DNA from: Acarospora socialis
Lineage: Eukaryota; Ascomycota; Lecanoromycetes; Acarosporales; Acarosporaceae
Direction of reading: 5' to 3'
Assembly: GCA_025617375.2 (NCBI GenBank)
Contig: JAMYGW020000003.1
Coordinates: forward strand, 930,001-994,000
DNA length: 64,000 nt
In this document: one piece after another, positions 9,834 to 20,665 of the stretch
Numbering within the stretch: position 1 is the first letter of the stretch
Layout of the letters: each line of letters begins with the position of its first letter
Translations under genes and position numbers: made by a program
The notes under the pieces: generated by a model
The model's database searches: none
What the model was told of the DNA's origin: nothing
Seen by the model: the letters and a program-made list of their open reading frames with translations, nothing else

Positions 9834-10259
9834 GACCAGAGAAGGCCATTGTAATATCTTTAGGGAAGCTTTGTATGGAGAACCTGCCCCTCATTGAAGG
9901 GAACATAGGGGAGGGGACAAGGTGGTACGGTGGGGCCGGGGAGGGGGGGGATCCACGATCTCCGGCTGCCCGCTGCCGCTGCCGTGCCCGTTATCGACGC
10001 TGGGTAAAGCGCTGTGTCTGCTCCGCCGGCAGCGAGATGCTTGACGCGCGTGATGACGGGTGCTTCCTAGGTGGCAGCTGAGCGTTGGCACGACGTTGGC
10101 GGAGGGGGGCAAGATGAACCAGAGGCGCACGTGGTTGGGCCGCGTCCGTGGCGGCGGGGTCGGATAGCCGTGGCCAATATGAGCGGCTTTGTGCGAGCGG
10201 GTAGGTTGGAGGTGGAATGGGAGGGCGGGATGAGCGCAGGCTTCCGTGTACTGCGGTAA
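9834..10259. other. Intergenic, GC-rich
   Basis: A GC-rich stretch (many G runs near 9910-9950) with overlapping low-complexity ORFs on both strands, none resembling a protein. It is probably the 3' flank of the CHAT gene. Confidence 0.5.
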
Positions 10260-10835
10260 TTGTAAAGACAATATACTAGGCTTGTGGGCTGGCGTTGGAA
10301 GAGAGGGAGGAGGAGTTGGAGTATTTGCTGGTTCAGATATTGTATGGATTGAGGCGACAACTGCGCTCGGTCGAGCATCTCCGCTTTCTGATGTGTTGGA
10401 GGACCTTACTTATGCAAGGTCTGCATCTCTTGAACTGCGTTCGCGGCCTACATCAAGTCTACCGAGTATTACCCAAGGAAGTACAGCTTCCATGCAGCCG
10501 AAGCATCAAGGAATACAAACTAGTGGAGACGTTTATCAGTTCAGGTTGTTCTCCAGCTGGTGCTCAAGGTCTTAATTCAGCCCACGGCGCCGTGGATGCA
10601 CAAGTACAACAACTCCATCATAAGAGACAAGATGCACATGCAGATAACAGCAGACATGAACAGCGATATAAGTATGATTGAGGATATGATTCAGTTTGTG
10701 GCGCCATTGATGCGCAGGCATGACAGTTTGACCCTAAGAAACAATGTGTACAAGCAGATGAAGGCAGATGTGAACAGCAGTGTGACTTTGAGCAGAAACC
10801 AACACCAACCTTCTGTGTACTCGTATTACTCGTAG
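10260..10835 (+). pseudogene. Decayed or unrecognised coding patch with a 114-bp tandem duplication
   Basis: Three successive plus-strand frames each carry a protein-like stretch: around 10340-10435 (SPLSDVLEDLTYARSASLE), around 10440-10515 (FAAYIKSTEYYPRKYSFHAA, then a stop), and 10535-10835 (VQVVLQLVLKVLIQPTAPWM onward). In the last, two units repeat with a 114-bp period (38 codons): LIQPTAPWMHKY..MQITADMNSDIS versus MIQFVAPLMRRH..KQMKADVNSSVT. Period divisible by three and protein-level similarity suggest past coding. No splice sites join the frames cleanly, so it may be a pseudogene carrying frame changes. No family recognised. Confidence 0.35.
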
Positions 10836-10987
10836 ATGTGTCAATTACCTGATATAGTAAAATATACAACCTTGCTTGCTTACTCAGCTGTAAGTAAAAT
10901 ATTATAGCGTATATGCAGAATAGAAATACCCAATCTGCTACATCCCGAATCACCAAGATCTTCAACCATCAACGAAGCAACAACATC

Positions 10988-12734
10988 ATGTCAGTCACAA
11001 ACCCAGATACCATGCCCGAAATCCAAGAACAAGCCAACACCCTGCGTCAAGAATTGAAAGAGTGGGAGAAATCCTTCGCGGCCGCGAACCAAGGGTGCAA
11101 AGCCGGACGCGACGACATCAAGGCGCACCCCACCATAGGTACAGCACCGGAGATCTTCTACTCTCCGTTCAAATCTACACTCGGCGCGCGCGATCTATAC
11201 TAATCTACCCCTGTTCGCAGCATCTAAATACAAAACCTACACCAAACTCCGCAACCTCATCTCCAGCCACGCGCCGCCCACCTCCCACTCCTCCTCGCCG
11301 CACTCACACTCACGCGTCCCAACCCAACCCGAACCCCAATCCGCGCAACAACCCTCTCGAAAACGCAAACACACCACCGACTCTCCCGTCAACGCGCAAC
11401 ACCCCACTCAAACGCCGCAGAAACTCCCGCGCCATTCCACCCGCACCCCCTCGAGAATCCAGCACCCCTCCGACCTCGACCCCTACGACTCCCCCTCCTC
11501 CATCCACAAACTCACCCACACCCCGCGCTTCCTCCGCACATCCATCGGCCCCACCCCGCAACGCGACGGCCGCGTCCTCGGCCTCTTCGACGCCTTCCCC
11601 GACACCGCCGCCACCCCTTCGAGATCGAAGCTCCGCACCACGTTGGGCTCCATACCCGTCCCCAACGCGGCGCCGAACGGAAACGGACACGTCAACGGCA
11701 CTGTCACTCTCACGACGCCCAGCAACAAACGCGCGCAGTTCGTCGAGGAGAAGCAGGACGGATGCGGTGCTACGCCCTCGGCAGCACCCGGCCGAAGGCA
11801 GAGCCGTACGCCCACGAGCGCAGGCAGGCGGTTTCTGCTCGACAGCTACGTGACGCCGACGGCAAGGAGGACGCTTCTCTACGCTGGTCCTGGTGCTCCT
11901 GACGCTGAGGCCGGCATCAACGACGGCGGCGGCTCGGCGTCGAGTCTGCGGTTCGCGACGCCCGCGTTTTTGAGGCGCGGTGGTCGGTGTCTCGGTCCCG
12001 CTTTAGCAGACGGTGATGGTGAGGGTGATGGCGAAGCGAGTCCAGGCACGGGTATGGATTTCGGGAGGGGCAACGGGGAAGGCGTGCGGCTGCCGTTGGA
12101 CCTGCGGCCGGTGCGCGGCGGGCTGAGTAGTCTGTTGGCGGGGCTGAGGAAGATGGAGGATGACAGGCTGGATGGGGAGATGGATGTTTTGCGGGAGGTG
12201 GAGGAGGGGGAGAATAGGAACCAGAACCACTCGAAGGGCAGCAGTAATAGTGGGCTGTTGGGGACGAAGGACGGCGTCTTGGTGCGCGATAGCCAGGCTG
12301 GTGTTGTGCCGGAGGGGAAGGAGATGCCGTTGGGAGTCGATAGGGGGAGTAGTGATTTCGACTCCGGCTCGGACTCCGACGCCCAGGCGAAGAATATGAA
12401 GAAGCGAACATATAAGAAGAAAGGGCAGAAGAGGACCACGAGGCGCGTCGTTATGAGGCCGCAGCCTTTACGTCCTTCTTCGGGGAGACTTTTGGATCCC
12501 TCCTCTATCGTCAACGCTACCAGCACCAGTACTGCCGACAATCTTGGAGCCGAGGCAGCGCGTGTCGAGCCCGTTGCTGCTGCTGGTAGTAGTGGTGGCG
12601 GTGTTGGGAAGAAAGCCGGACGCAAAATCAGCGCGACGTCGCATGCGAATTACAGGACGTTGAAGCTGAGGGGGAAGGGGGCGAAGAGTAAAGGGAAAGG
12701 AAGTGGAGGGCGGAGGTTTGGGGGGCGGAGATGA
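10988..12734 (+). CDS. SLD2: DNA replication regulator Sld2 (RecQL4 N-terminal homologue)
   Basis: Two exons, 10988-11138 and 11221-12734, give 554 aa. The N-terminal block LRQELKEWEKSFAAANQG..AGRDDIKAHPTIASKYKTY is the conserved Sld2 start; the intron falls within it and the reading is restored exactly (TI-ASKYK). The middle is rich in SP/TP sites (TPSRIQHP, HTPRFLRTSIGPTPQR, VTPTARRTLL), the kind of CDK targets that let Sld2 bind Dpb11 and load Cdc45/GINS at origins. The C-terminus is basic (KKRTYKKKGQKRTTRR, then a Gly/Arg/Lys tail with SHANYRTLKLRGKGAKSKGK), typical of fungal Sld2. Coding composition changes from C-rich to G-rich through the gene. An internal ATG at 11012 could also start it. 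Confidence 0.88.
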
Positions 12735-12751
12735 GATGAGATGAGATGAGG
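12726..12751 (+). repeat. GAGAT pentanucleotide microsatellite at the SLD2 stop codon
   Basis: About four GAGAT/GATGA units overlap and follow the TGA stop of SLD2 (12732-12734). Since the unit carries TGA in one frame and ATG in another, length changes could move the stop. Confidence 0.6.
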
Positions 12752-13380
12752 CGGGTTTTCTGCTGGAGGATACATGTAGGGAGAGTGTATGGATGTGCAG
12801 GAGGTGGGTTGTGAAGTGGCGTCTGTATTTGGTAGGGCTTAGGTTTGGAGAAAGAGACCTCTTTGGCACGGACAGGATGGGAACGGCGAGGATAAGGTTC
12901 AGAGCAGTGTTGGCAGCTATGTAGATGAATTCGCCGCGTTCACGTGCCCTTCCCTTGGCGTCCCGCTCCACGGACTCAGACATGCAGTGATCGAAGTAAG
13001 GCAGGTAGGTTCGCACAGTAGGACTTGTACATTGTCAGTCGCGGATAGAGCCTATGGTAGGGTTCAAAGAAAGACGGTGCCCCCAAGAGAAGGAGAGTGT
13101 CAGATTCCCTTCGTTTCGCGTGGTATGAGACCGCCGCATAAGCAAAGCAAGACAGCCAGTCACGCCACAGCCACGCACACCCAGCCTAGCCCAGCGACGA
13201 TTCTCCGTTCTTATGCACCAGAGTGGAAAGGAAGATATACGGTTCGAAGGGAAAGTCGGTTGCTCGGGTCGTGGCGTTCATGGATGGAGATACGGATGCT
13301 TGTGGAAGAACAGGTAGGTAAGGATCGAGACGCTGACGCTGATGCTGAGACTGAAGCTAAAACTGACGCCGCACTATCTA
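12752..13380. other. Convergent intergenic region, no gene seen
   Basis: Lies between the 3' ends of SLD2 and the RBR ligase gene. Small ORFs on both strands have no recognisable content. A GACGCTGACGCTGATGCTGA-like imperfect repeat occurs near 13328-13350. Confidence 0.5.
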
Positions 13381-15121
13381 TTATGCAGAGATCTCGACGT
13401 TGAATCTCCACTCCTCTGTTCCCGAACATCAGTACTGATCAATGCCGTGAGAGGAGATAGCGCGAAGATGGGACTCACCGTTTTTCAGGTTCTCCACCGT
13501 ATCGCTCAGCAAGACGACGCGTCTCTTGTTGCAATAGGACGTCTTGTCCAGCATGTCCCTTTTCAGAGCCGCCAGTTCCGCCGTCGGCTTCTCGAACATC
13601 TCGCTCAGACTCTCGACCGCCATCTCCAGGTCTTTCTGGTTGTCCTCGAATATCTCCGTCAGGTTGTTCCGCGCCAGATAGTATGCGAACGCGTACGTCC
13701 ACTTGAGCGTTTGTCGACACTGCTGGAGGGCCTGAGATGCTGTATCGAGGAATTGCACTTCGATCCATGACAGGCCGGACGAGGTTTGCAGGTTTGTCAT
13801 TTTCTTTTCCGTTTTGAGGTAGAGGTCCTTGTCTAGTTTGGCGGACTGCTCGTGGTTGGCGTAACGGTTGTAGTAGTGCAGATAGCGTTCGAGAGATTGC
13901 CGCGACTTGGCTTGCGCGTCGCGGGCTTCGTGACCGGACTTTTCTTCGAAGCGGTTGCAGTTGTACCAGCTAGTGCCGTGTTCGGACCAAAGTCCCATAC
14001 ACATCCAACAGAATTCGTGTTTGCATTTCCGGCAAGTCATATGGTTACAACCTCCGTTCTTCTCGATGGTGGATGCACACTTGGGGCATTCTTTTGTATT
14101 GGCTGATATCCAATTCGCCGTCTCGGAATCGTCTTCACATTTCTTCAACCACTTCTTGACCAAGGCACAGGGTGCAGGCTGATGGTCGTTCAGCGTACAT
14201 CCAAAACAAAAATTGTGCCCACACGAGCAATGCACGGTCGGCACGATCCGGTTCAACTCCCGTTTCTTGATCGCGCAGTCAACGGCGTACTCGCAGTTTG
14301 GCGCGGGACACCATTTCAGGTTCTCTTTGTCATCCACGTATGTTCGAGTCAACAAGACTTGATACCTGTACGATACGCATCAGTCCCATGCTTGGTGTTT
14401 GGATGCGAGATGACATACCTATGCCTTAAGTCCGTAGCCACCAGTAGGTCTAGTGATTTGAAATCCACGATTCGGTTACACCCTTCCTGTGGACATTGTA
14501 TCCTTCCCGCCTCACCCTCATCCTTGATCTTTTGCGCCAGATAATGCCTGTAACAATCTACACAGTACCTATGCCCACACTTCATCGCGTACGTCTCCAG
14601 GCCTGGTTCATCCTCGCAACAAATATCGCACGTGAAGCCTGGCACGACTTCGATTTTGTACTGGCCAGGGTAGTCTTGGCCAAGTCCTGCACTATCTAAT
14701 ACCTCCTCCGGTCTATCCATATATGCTTCTATCAATCGCTCTTTGTTCCATCGTGCATGCCGTAGTAATATGGCCGAGGCTTCTGGTGGCTGCCCAAGAA
14801 TGGCGGAGACCTCCTCAATCTGGTGATCTTGGTGGGCTTGTATGTCAGCAGGGCCGAAGACCCTAAACTCGACTTCGTACGGTTTTCGGGTCGGTTTGAT
14901 GATGTCTTTGTCTTGCGAGAATCCAATGTCCGGCTCGTCGTCGTCGAAGTCTTCGTGGGGCACATTCAGCGTCAGTATTCTAGCTTACAAAACCCAAGCC
15001 ATGGCGGTAAATAGAAGCACGTCTCACCATCACCCAAGCTATCGTTCTCGCTGTCTTGTGTACCCCCAAAGTCCTCCTCTGCGCTTGATGCACCACTCAT
15101 AAACTCATCATCTGAATCCAT
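13381..15121 (-). CDS. RBR-type E3 ubiquitin ligase, Ariadne (HHARI) family
   Basis: Exons 15121-15028, 14950-14419, 14365-13479 and 13415-13381 join to 515 aa. It begins MDSDDEFMSG and an acidic stretch, followed by a UBA-like region. RING1 (CDICCEDEP..CGHRYCVDCYRHYL..CPQEGC) is followed by IBR (WCPAPNCEYAVDC..CSCGHNFCFGC) and RING2 (CPKCASTIEKNGGCNHMTC..CKHEFCWMC). The Cys in GGCNHMTC is the expected thioester-forming residue. A helical Ariadne domain follows (LERYLHYYNRYANHE, WTYAFAYYL). The first intron has a full GTGAGA donor and CTGAC branch; a 35-nt last exon supplies EWRFNVEISA, matching the usual Ariadne end, so the ORF that reads past 13479 is not the true C-terminus. Likely fungal orthologue of S. 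pombe dbl4. Confidence 0.92.
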
Positions 15122-15570
15122 GATGGGAGTTGTGCTCGCGTTGGTGAGTGGCGTCGTAGGCAACGCCGCGTTCGCCACTTTCTTCGCTTTATTGGACTTC
15201 TCGTCTAACAGATCGGGACACTCGACAGCTTTCCTCTTTCTAGTCAGAGGAGGCGTCGTGAACGATTGACAAGCTCAGTGCTTGAGCTCGTCGTAACGAG
15301 ATCCAAGCACGAGCTTAAGCCTTGAAGAAGTAATATGGGCTGGGCTGTTGCCTAAAGATCAGAACTTCTAGGTGTCAGATTATGTGGCTCGTGACTGTAG
15401 CTATGATGGTGGCTAGGAGAGTGGAGAGTCAGGGACGCGGCAACTTCGCGGTGTCTGTCACACTTGAGCTGCTACACAAAGCTGGTCGTGACTTGAGATG
15501 ACTGACGCTTGTTCCATGTTGTGACGACGGGACGGAAACTTCCGGAGATAACTGCTGACTGATCAGAGCA

Positions 15571-15590
15571 CGGGAGCTGATAAGCTCCCG
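15571..15590. repeat. Short perfect hairpin CGGGAGC-TGATAA-GCTCCCG
   Basis: A 7-bp GC-rich stem with a 6-nt loop, ending 8 bp before the larger inverted repeat. Confidence 0.6.
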
Positions 15591-15597
15591 CCTAAAA

Positions 15598-15673
15598 TTC
15601 TCATGTCACGTGAAGGTTATGGTACACTTGATGATCAAAGTAAGCGTACCATAACCTTTACATGACATGAGAA
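15598..15673. repeat. 76-bp inverted repeat, 28-bp arms
   Basis: Left arm starts TTCTCATGTCACGTGAAGG and the right arm is its reverse complement with two mismatches, both transitions. The 20-nt loop is 15626-15645. It could be a small palindromic repeat element, a structured RNA or a binding site. There is no obvious target duplication. Confidence 0.75.
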
Positions 15674-16087
15674 ACTTGTTGACCGCTTATGTAGGAAGTC
15701 GGAGGACAGAAGTCCTCTCAGAAAATACGACCTATGTCCACCGATCTTGTACCAGTACCAACCAGAGTCTCCACTGACAGAAAGCATATTTTCACATCCC
15801 CGATTAGACAGCTTTGTCGAGATATTAAGGTCCCATCCAGAGCAGCAACCCTACTGAAGGTCCCCTCAGGTAACATGAACATCGTTCGCATTTCATGTTT
15901 CACCTCACGACTCTTACAAGCGGCACGGCGATAAAGGTTCCACGTCATTCGCTCATACAACTCTGCAATAGTAAGCCTCTTCAGCGCAGAAAACCGTTGG
16001 AGCTATGTATCCGACCTGAACACAAGCGCCGGGGACGAAATGCAATGTTCCAGATACATGACAAACCATAGTTAGACCGATGCCCCT

Positions 16088-18657
16088 TTAAAATAGACCC
16101 AACAAGTCCTCGTTAGTCTTCTTGCCCGCCGGTTGCCCGCCCAGCTGTTGTTCGGGTGGTGGCGGTTGCCTGACGCTGCTCATATCGAGATCAGCAAATC
16201 CATTCATTCCGTCTTCCGTACCATTGCGCAGAGCGAAACCGTTGCCAAAAACCCCTGCTAGATCATCTAGATCGTTTTTGCCGGCTGTTGAAGGAGCCCC
16301 GCCTGTCACGGCAGGTGAAGCGACGCGTTCTGGTGTACCTCCTAGACCTTCGAGGTCGGATATTCCTGAAGCCGGTTCCTTCTGGGTCGATGCGGGCGCC
16401 GCACCGTCGAAGTCGATGTCTAGGAGGTTCTCGGCGTTGTTTTGTGAAGACGATAGTGTGCCCGAGACTGCCGCAGCTGCGGCCGCAGCGGCCAGTGGAT
16501 TCTCACGCGCGTTTTGCATGGCTTCCCTGCAATGAAGTCAGTCATGCTCTACCAAACCGCACGGAATGGACGTACTCTATCGCAGCCTTTTGCACCGCAT
16601 CGGCCCCATATTTCCCTTGCCCGATGAAAGTCTCTGGCGGTTTATGATAGACAGATGCGAGCGTGGATATTTCGGAGAGTAGCTGGTCGAGCAGTACGGG
16701 TGGCAGTGACTTGATCGTGGTCGTGATGGCAGGTTTATCTGAAAGCACAATATTCTTCGCTACTTGCGGATCACTCGATAGTAATCGCCAGTAAACATAT
16801 GCTCGGTCTCGAATATCCGGGTTGTCATTCTCTGCTGTTGCTGCTTGCAAAACTTTTTGCACAAGCCCTTGTGACTGGTCGGGTTTCTTGAGGAAAAGCT
16901 TGACTACAGCAGTGAGAATTTGAAGTTGCGTCTGTAACATATGAGTTGGTTGATACTGCAGAAACATTGACAGCATACCTGTGTAAATTCCTCCATGAAG
17001 CCGTCCACAAACCCGGAGAGGATATCGCCAGCATTGCTGATCTTTTCTGCATACTCGCCAACAATCCATATGAGAGATCCTCTTGCGTTGGGTTCGTCCA
17101 ACTCATCGATGCATTGACACAAGGTAGGGATGATCCCTTCGTAACCTGGATACTTTCGAAAAATGTCTGCAATGACGACGATGGCCTCTTGAACGACGTA
17201 GTTGACCTTGGTATTTATGAGATCAACGAGCGTGTTGACACACCTTTCGCTGGCACTTTCAATCTTGATCGCCGCTTGTCCAATAGCTTTTACCGCTCTT
17301 CGTACAAAGTCCATGTCAACTTCTAGAGCGTATTCTTTGAGTTCCGCCAACAGTTGATCAACGTTCCTATCGTTCGCTATCCGCACCATAATTTCTAATT
17401 TTTGGAACTTCACATAAGGAGGGTCGTTGTACTTGCAGAAGAAGACCCTCAGTTCTTTGCTGAGGATATCCGGTTGCTTTTGAAGAAGGAGATCGATGTT
17501 ACGGAGCGCGACGTATTGCACTTCCGGGGCAGAGGATACGAGTGTGACTGGCATCGTCAGCGTTTCTCGCACGTCGATGCTGGAACACATACGTACCTAG
17601 AGGAGGGGCCATTTTCCGCAAATAGGATTTCGCTGTATCGGGGTCGATGTGTCTCATATGTAAGAATACAGCTTTCACAGCTGCGAGCACCACGCTGGGG
17701 TTGACGTGTTGGAATTGGGGAGCCACCCTTTCACAGATATGCTCCGCCTCCTTGATATCTGAGGCTTTGTAATCGGCCAAGGTAGACAAGATGGTGACCC
17801 TTCCCCACTCCGTGCACTCGTTCAATGCCATCAACATCTTCTTGAGCGTGTGTGGTGTTATCTTTAGCGCTTGTGTCTCCGGCGCTGTTTCGCTGATTTC
17901 TGCCAATGCTGTGACCGAGTTTGCCACGACCATTGGGTTGGGATCCCCGATCATCTCTTGCAGAGTCTCCAAGAACCCGTCTTCCAGACACATGGTTGGA
18001 TTGAGGTCAAAGAGCTTGGCAACACATATGGCGGCTGTCTTCCGTACATACGGTGACTCGTCCCGTAATGTCTTTCGTAGAGGCTCTTCCATGTAATCTA
18101 CCATCTTGTCTACCCTAATGCAACCCATTGTTCTTATTGCCAACGCTCGGATAAGTGGATTAGGATCTTCGGAGTCTTGGACGAAAGTATTGACAGCAAG
18201 GATGCAGAGATCAGGGTGTGATTTAGCGTAGTTCCTGCGAAGAGGGTCAGGGTAAGCTTTGGACAGCCCGAACGACTTCACAGATCAGCAACATAGTGCC
18301 TACATCAAATATAGATATACAAGTTTCTTCTGGTCCAAGTCTCCAGTTGCGATATTTTTCAAGACATCTGGAAACAGAGCCGATACATCCTTGCCCAATG
18401 TCATGGACATGATTGTCTTCTGTATAGCCTCCTTTCTATAGAATCCTTAGCACGTCGAACAAGTTGGTTAGATTTGTTGAGACAGCCGTACCGTTCGTAG
18501 GCATATTGCGATCTGTCCGCACGTATGGTCAGTATCTGCTTTGATTGATGGGTGCTTTAATTTGTGAACGGAGCTCTCACACCAAGCCTGCTCTCAGCTC
18601 GAACGTCTCGCCTTTCCTGGGCACGGCAAAAGCCCCTCGTATCCTATTGACCGCCAT
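16088..18657 (-). CDS. APL2: AP-1 complex subunit beta (beta-adaptin)
   Basis: Seven exons (18657-18582 plus base 18581, 18512-18492, 18435-18304, 18234-17597, 17547-16979, 16931-16576, 16526-16088) give 743 aa, the normal size for fungal AP-1 beta, which lacks the long ear of animal proteins. The start [17 protein letters not shown] and trunk motifs ([64 protein letters not shown]) are diagnostic of the HEAT-like beta trunk. The C-terminal hinge is Ala/Gly-rich and carries a clathrin-box match LLDID in ENLLDIDF and a terminal DLLGLF. The protein is part of the AP-1 coat sorting cargo at the trans-Golgi and endosomes. Exon 2 is only 21 nt yet is required for SQYAYER continuity. Confidence 0.95.
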
Positions 18658-19493
18658 ATATCATCCGAACCTGGAGGCTGCGACCAAAGCCGCGCCTCGT
18701 ACACCTTGAGCGTGCAGTGATCTCTACCGAAGCAGTCAACTAGGCAAATTCAAGTCGAGCGCGGGTGGTCGTCTTCAGCGCTATTTTGAGGTCGCCTGGG
18801 TGAGAGGAAGTGGACAGCTACTGTATACAGTGATTCAACGCAGAGTAGAATTAATCTTGGGTATAGCAGCTTTGTTGAGTCTGTCACTGTGGCTTTCACC
18901 AAAGACCCATGCTGCAAATCTGCCGCTAAAGATTCGCGAAGCTTTTGGGACTTCGTGCAAGGGGGGTCTCCAGTGCCAGATTCAGCCACAGAATATCGCA
19001 GGTCTGACAAGCATGGTAGGTAGCAAGATTTCGGCCAGTCTATATCTAATGACTCTCTCGTCTCTATGCTTATATCAATAGGCAAATCTGCCCAACCTCA
19101 GACGCCTCTTCGTCGACGCACGAACAGTGGAAGAGGAGAGCGCATGTTCACGGAATGCGGTACGGCTCTAGTTCAAATGTCACCAAGATATAGCTTGTCG
19201 CTGATAATATACAGTTCTACAATCTTGTACTATTCATGTCTTCGGTGGCTGTCTTTAGTCTAGTTGCTCAGCGCATGAGCGGTGGCAGGGGATCTACTGC
19301 GTAATGCGTGATAGATTCAAGAACCACCTAGGCGTCGTTGCATGACTGATGGAAGATTATCAAGACCGCCGTTACTCATCGCTGCACGGTAGACACTGTA
19401 AGCATGTCTCGACATAGAACCTAGCATGCCTTCCGTGATACTGATATGACATCATCGCAGAGCAGATACTCAGACACGGCATTGCATACCTCG
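18658..19493. other. Intergenic, no gene seen
   Basis: Upstream of AP-1 beta and downstream of the HIRIP3-like gene. ORFs up to 111 codons on either strand look random (no family motif, no splice continuation). Confidence 0.5.
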
Positions 19494-20665
19494 TCAGTCC
19501 GTCTCCTCTCCATTGTCGTCACCGAGAAAGTCGAACTCCCGCAGGCCCTTCGCTAGCCGCCTAGTGGGTTTCCTGTCATCATCCTCAGTCACCGCTGGCT
19601 CTCCCCAATGCTTGGCTCCTTCCTGGACAGCTTCAAGCTCTGCTTTCAGCTCCCTCTCCTCTTTGATCTGCTTTGCTTTATCCGCAGAATACCGACCATC
19701 CATCCCTGCATCCTTCAACATGCTTTTCAGGTGATTTATCTTAGCCTTAGGTGAGCTGTAAGGCGCCAGCTCCTTATACCACATCTTCCGAATCCCGCAT
19801 TTTAATAGCCAGGACTGGAGACGCTTGATCTCGGCTTCCTGTGGATCGATGTTTGCATCATCTTTCCGCTTGGCTTTGACTGGCTTCTTCTCTTTCTTGG
19901 AGGTGGCCGTGGCTTTCTGGCCCTTCTTCTTTGGACACGGAGCTTCATCAAGTACTTCGGACATCTCACTTTCTGATTCAGCACTGCGAGACTCACCCTT
20001 GAACTTTGAAAGCCCCGTCGTGGTAACAACGTCGTCGTCATTCGATCTCGCCTCGAGAGTTGGTTCCTTCTTGCGCGTCTTCGATGGCGACCTCCCCCTC
20101 TCCGTCTTGCTCACTCTCCCACCCGGTTTCTTGGTTCCGGTAGATGGTTGTTCCTCCATGGAGTCGTCTTTGAGGTCTTCGGGTGGAGATGAAAGGGTAG
20201 ACTCGTCAGACTCGGAGGTGCTCGGCGTAGCTGTCTTCTGCCGTTTCCGTGGTTGGGCTTCTTTGTCTCCGTGCGGGGCGGCTCTCGTACGTTTTTTGGA
20301 GGCTGGCGGTTCAGCATTCTTACTGAGCGATGATTTCGCTTTCGATTTCGGTTTTGCTGCTGGGGAGTTCGCTATAGCCGCTTCTTGAACGTCCTGGGTA
20401 TGTAAACAATGGGGAATAATAGGCGCGGTCCGATTTGACCCACGGTTTCCTGCTTGATGACTCTGTCGCTCTCCCCTTTCCAGCGAAAGTCGGCCTTGAA
20501 GAAGCCTGCTGGTAGGTCCAGGTCCTTTTCTGCCGCCGTGCGAATCCGCTTCACAGTCAGCTCTTCCAAGTTGCCGGTCCGGTAGACTTCACCAACGGCA
20601 TGCCGAAGTGCTCGGCGCAATGCATCATCGGACGGAATAGTGATTGACGTCTCGGTATCTGACAT
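19494..20665 (-). CDS. HIRIP3-like/DEK_C chromatin protein (putative histone chaperone)
   Basis: Two exons, 20665-20444 and 20393-19494, give 373 aa. Residues about 10-75 form a DEK_C-like helical module (ALRRALRHAVGEVY..LTVKRIRTAAEKDLDLP). The middle, about 80-255, is a long Lys/Ser/Glu-rich disordered linker with NLS-like KKRTR and RKRQK. The C-terminal part (EIKRLQSWLLKCGIRKMWYK..KAKINHLKSMLKDAGMDG) matches the conserved end of HIRIP3-type proteins (RLKRY..CGVR..Y..L..KA.V..L...L...G). HIRIP3 binds H2A/H2B and contacts the HIRA pathway. Fungal versions are often labelled simply transcriptional regulator. The intron is GT..AG with GTGGGT donor and phase 0. It shares an 881-bp upstream region with TPS1. 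Confidence 0.7.

Larger units (their letters stand above)
15122..16087. other. Intergenic with two hairpins, no gene seen
   Basis: Upstream of the RBR gene and downstream of the AP-1 beta gene. Contains the hairpins listed separately (15571-15590, 15598-15673). Short ORFs at 15718-15960 on either strand show no recognisable protein. Confidence 0.5.

Noticed and set aside
9891-10378. Overlapping minus-strand ORFs rich in Pro/Arg/His
   Set aside because: GC-rich low-complexity intergenic DNA, no ATG context or family match.
11310-11690. Minus-strand Gly/Val-rich ORF within SLD2
   Set aside because: Antisense shadow of the C-rich SLD2 exon 2, low complexity.
11879-12625. 248-codon minus-strand ORF, Pro/Ser-rich
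   Set aside because: Antisense of the G-rich 3' half of SLD2, with no domain.
13429-13478. C-terminus ESHLRAISSHGIDQY for the RBR ligase
   Set aside because: The donor GTGAGT at 13478 and a downstream exon give the standard Ariadne ending instead.
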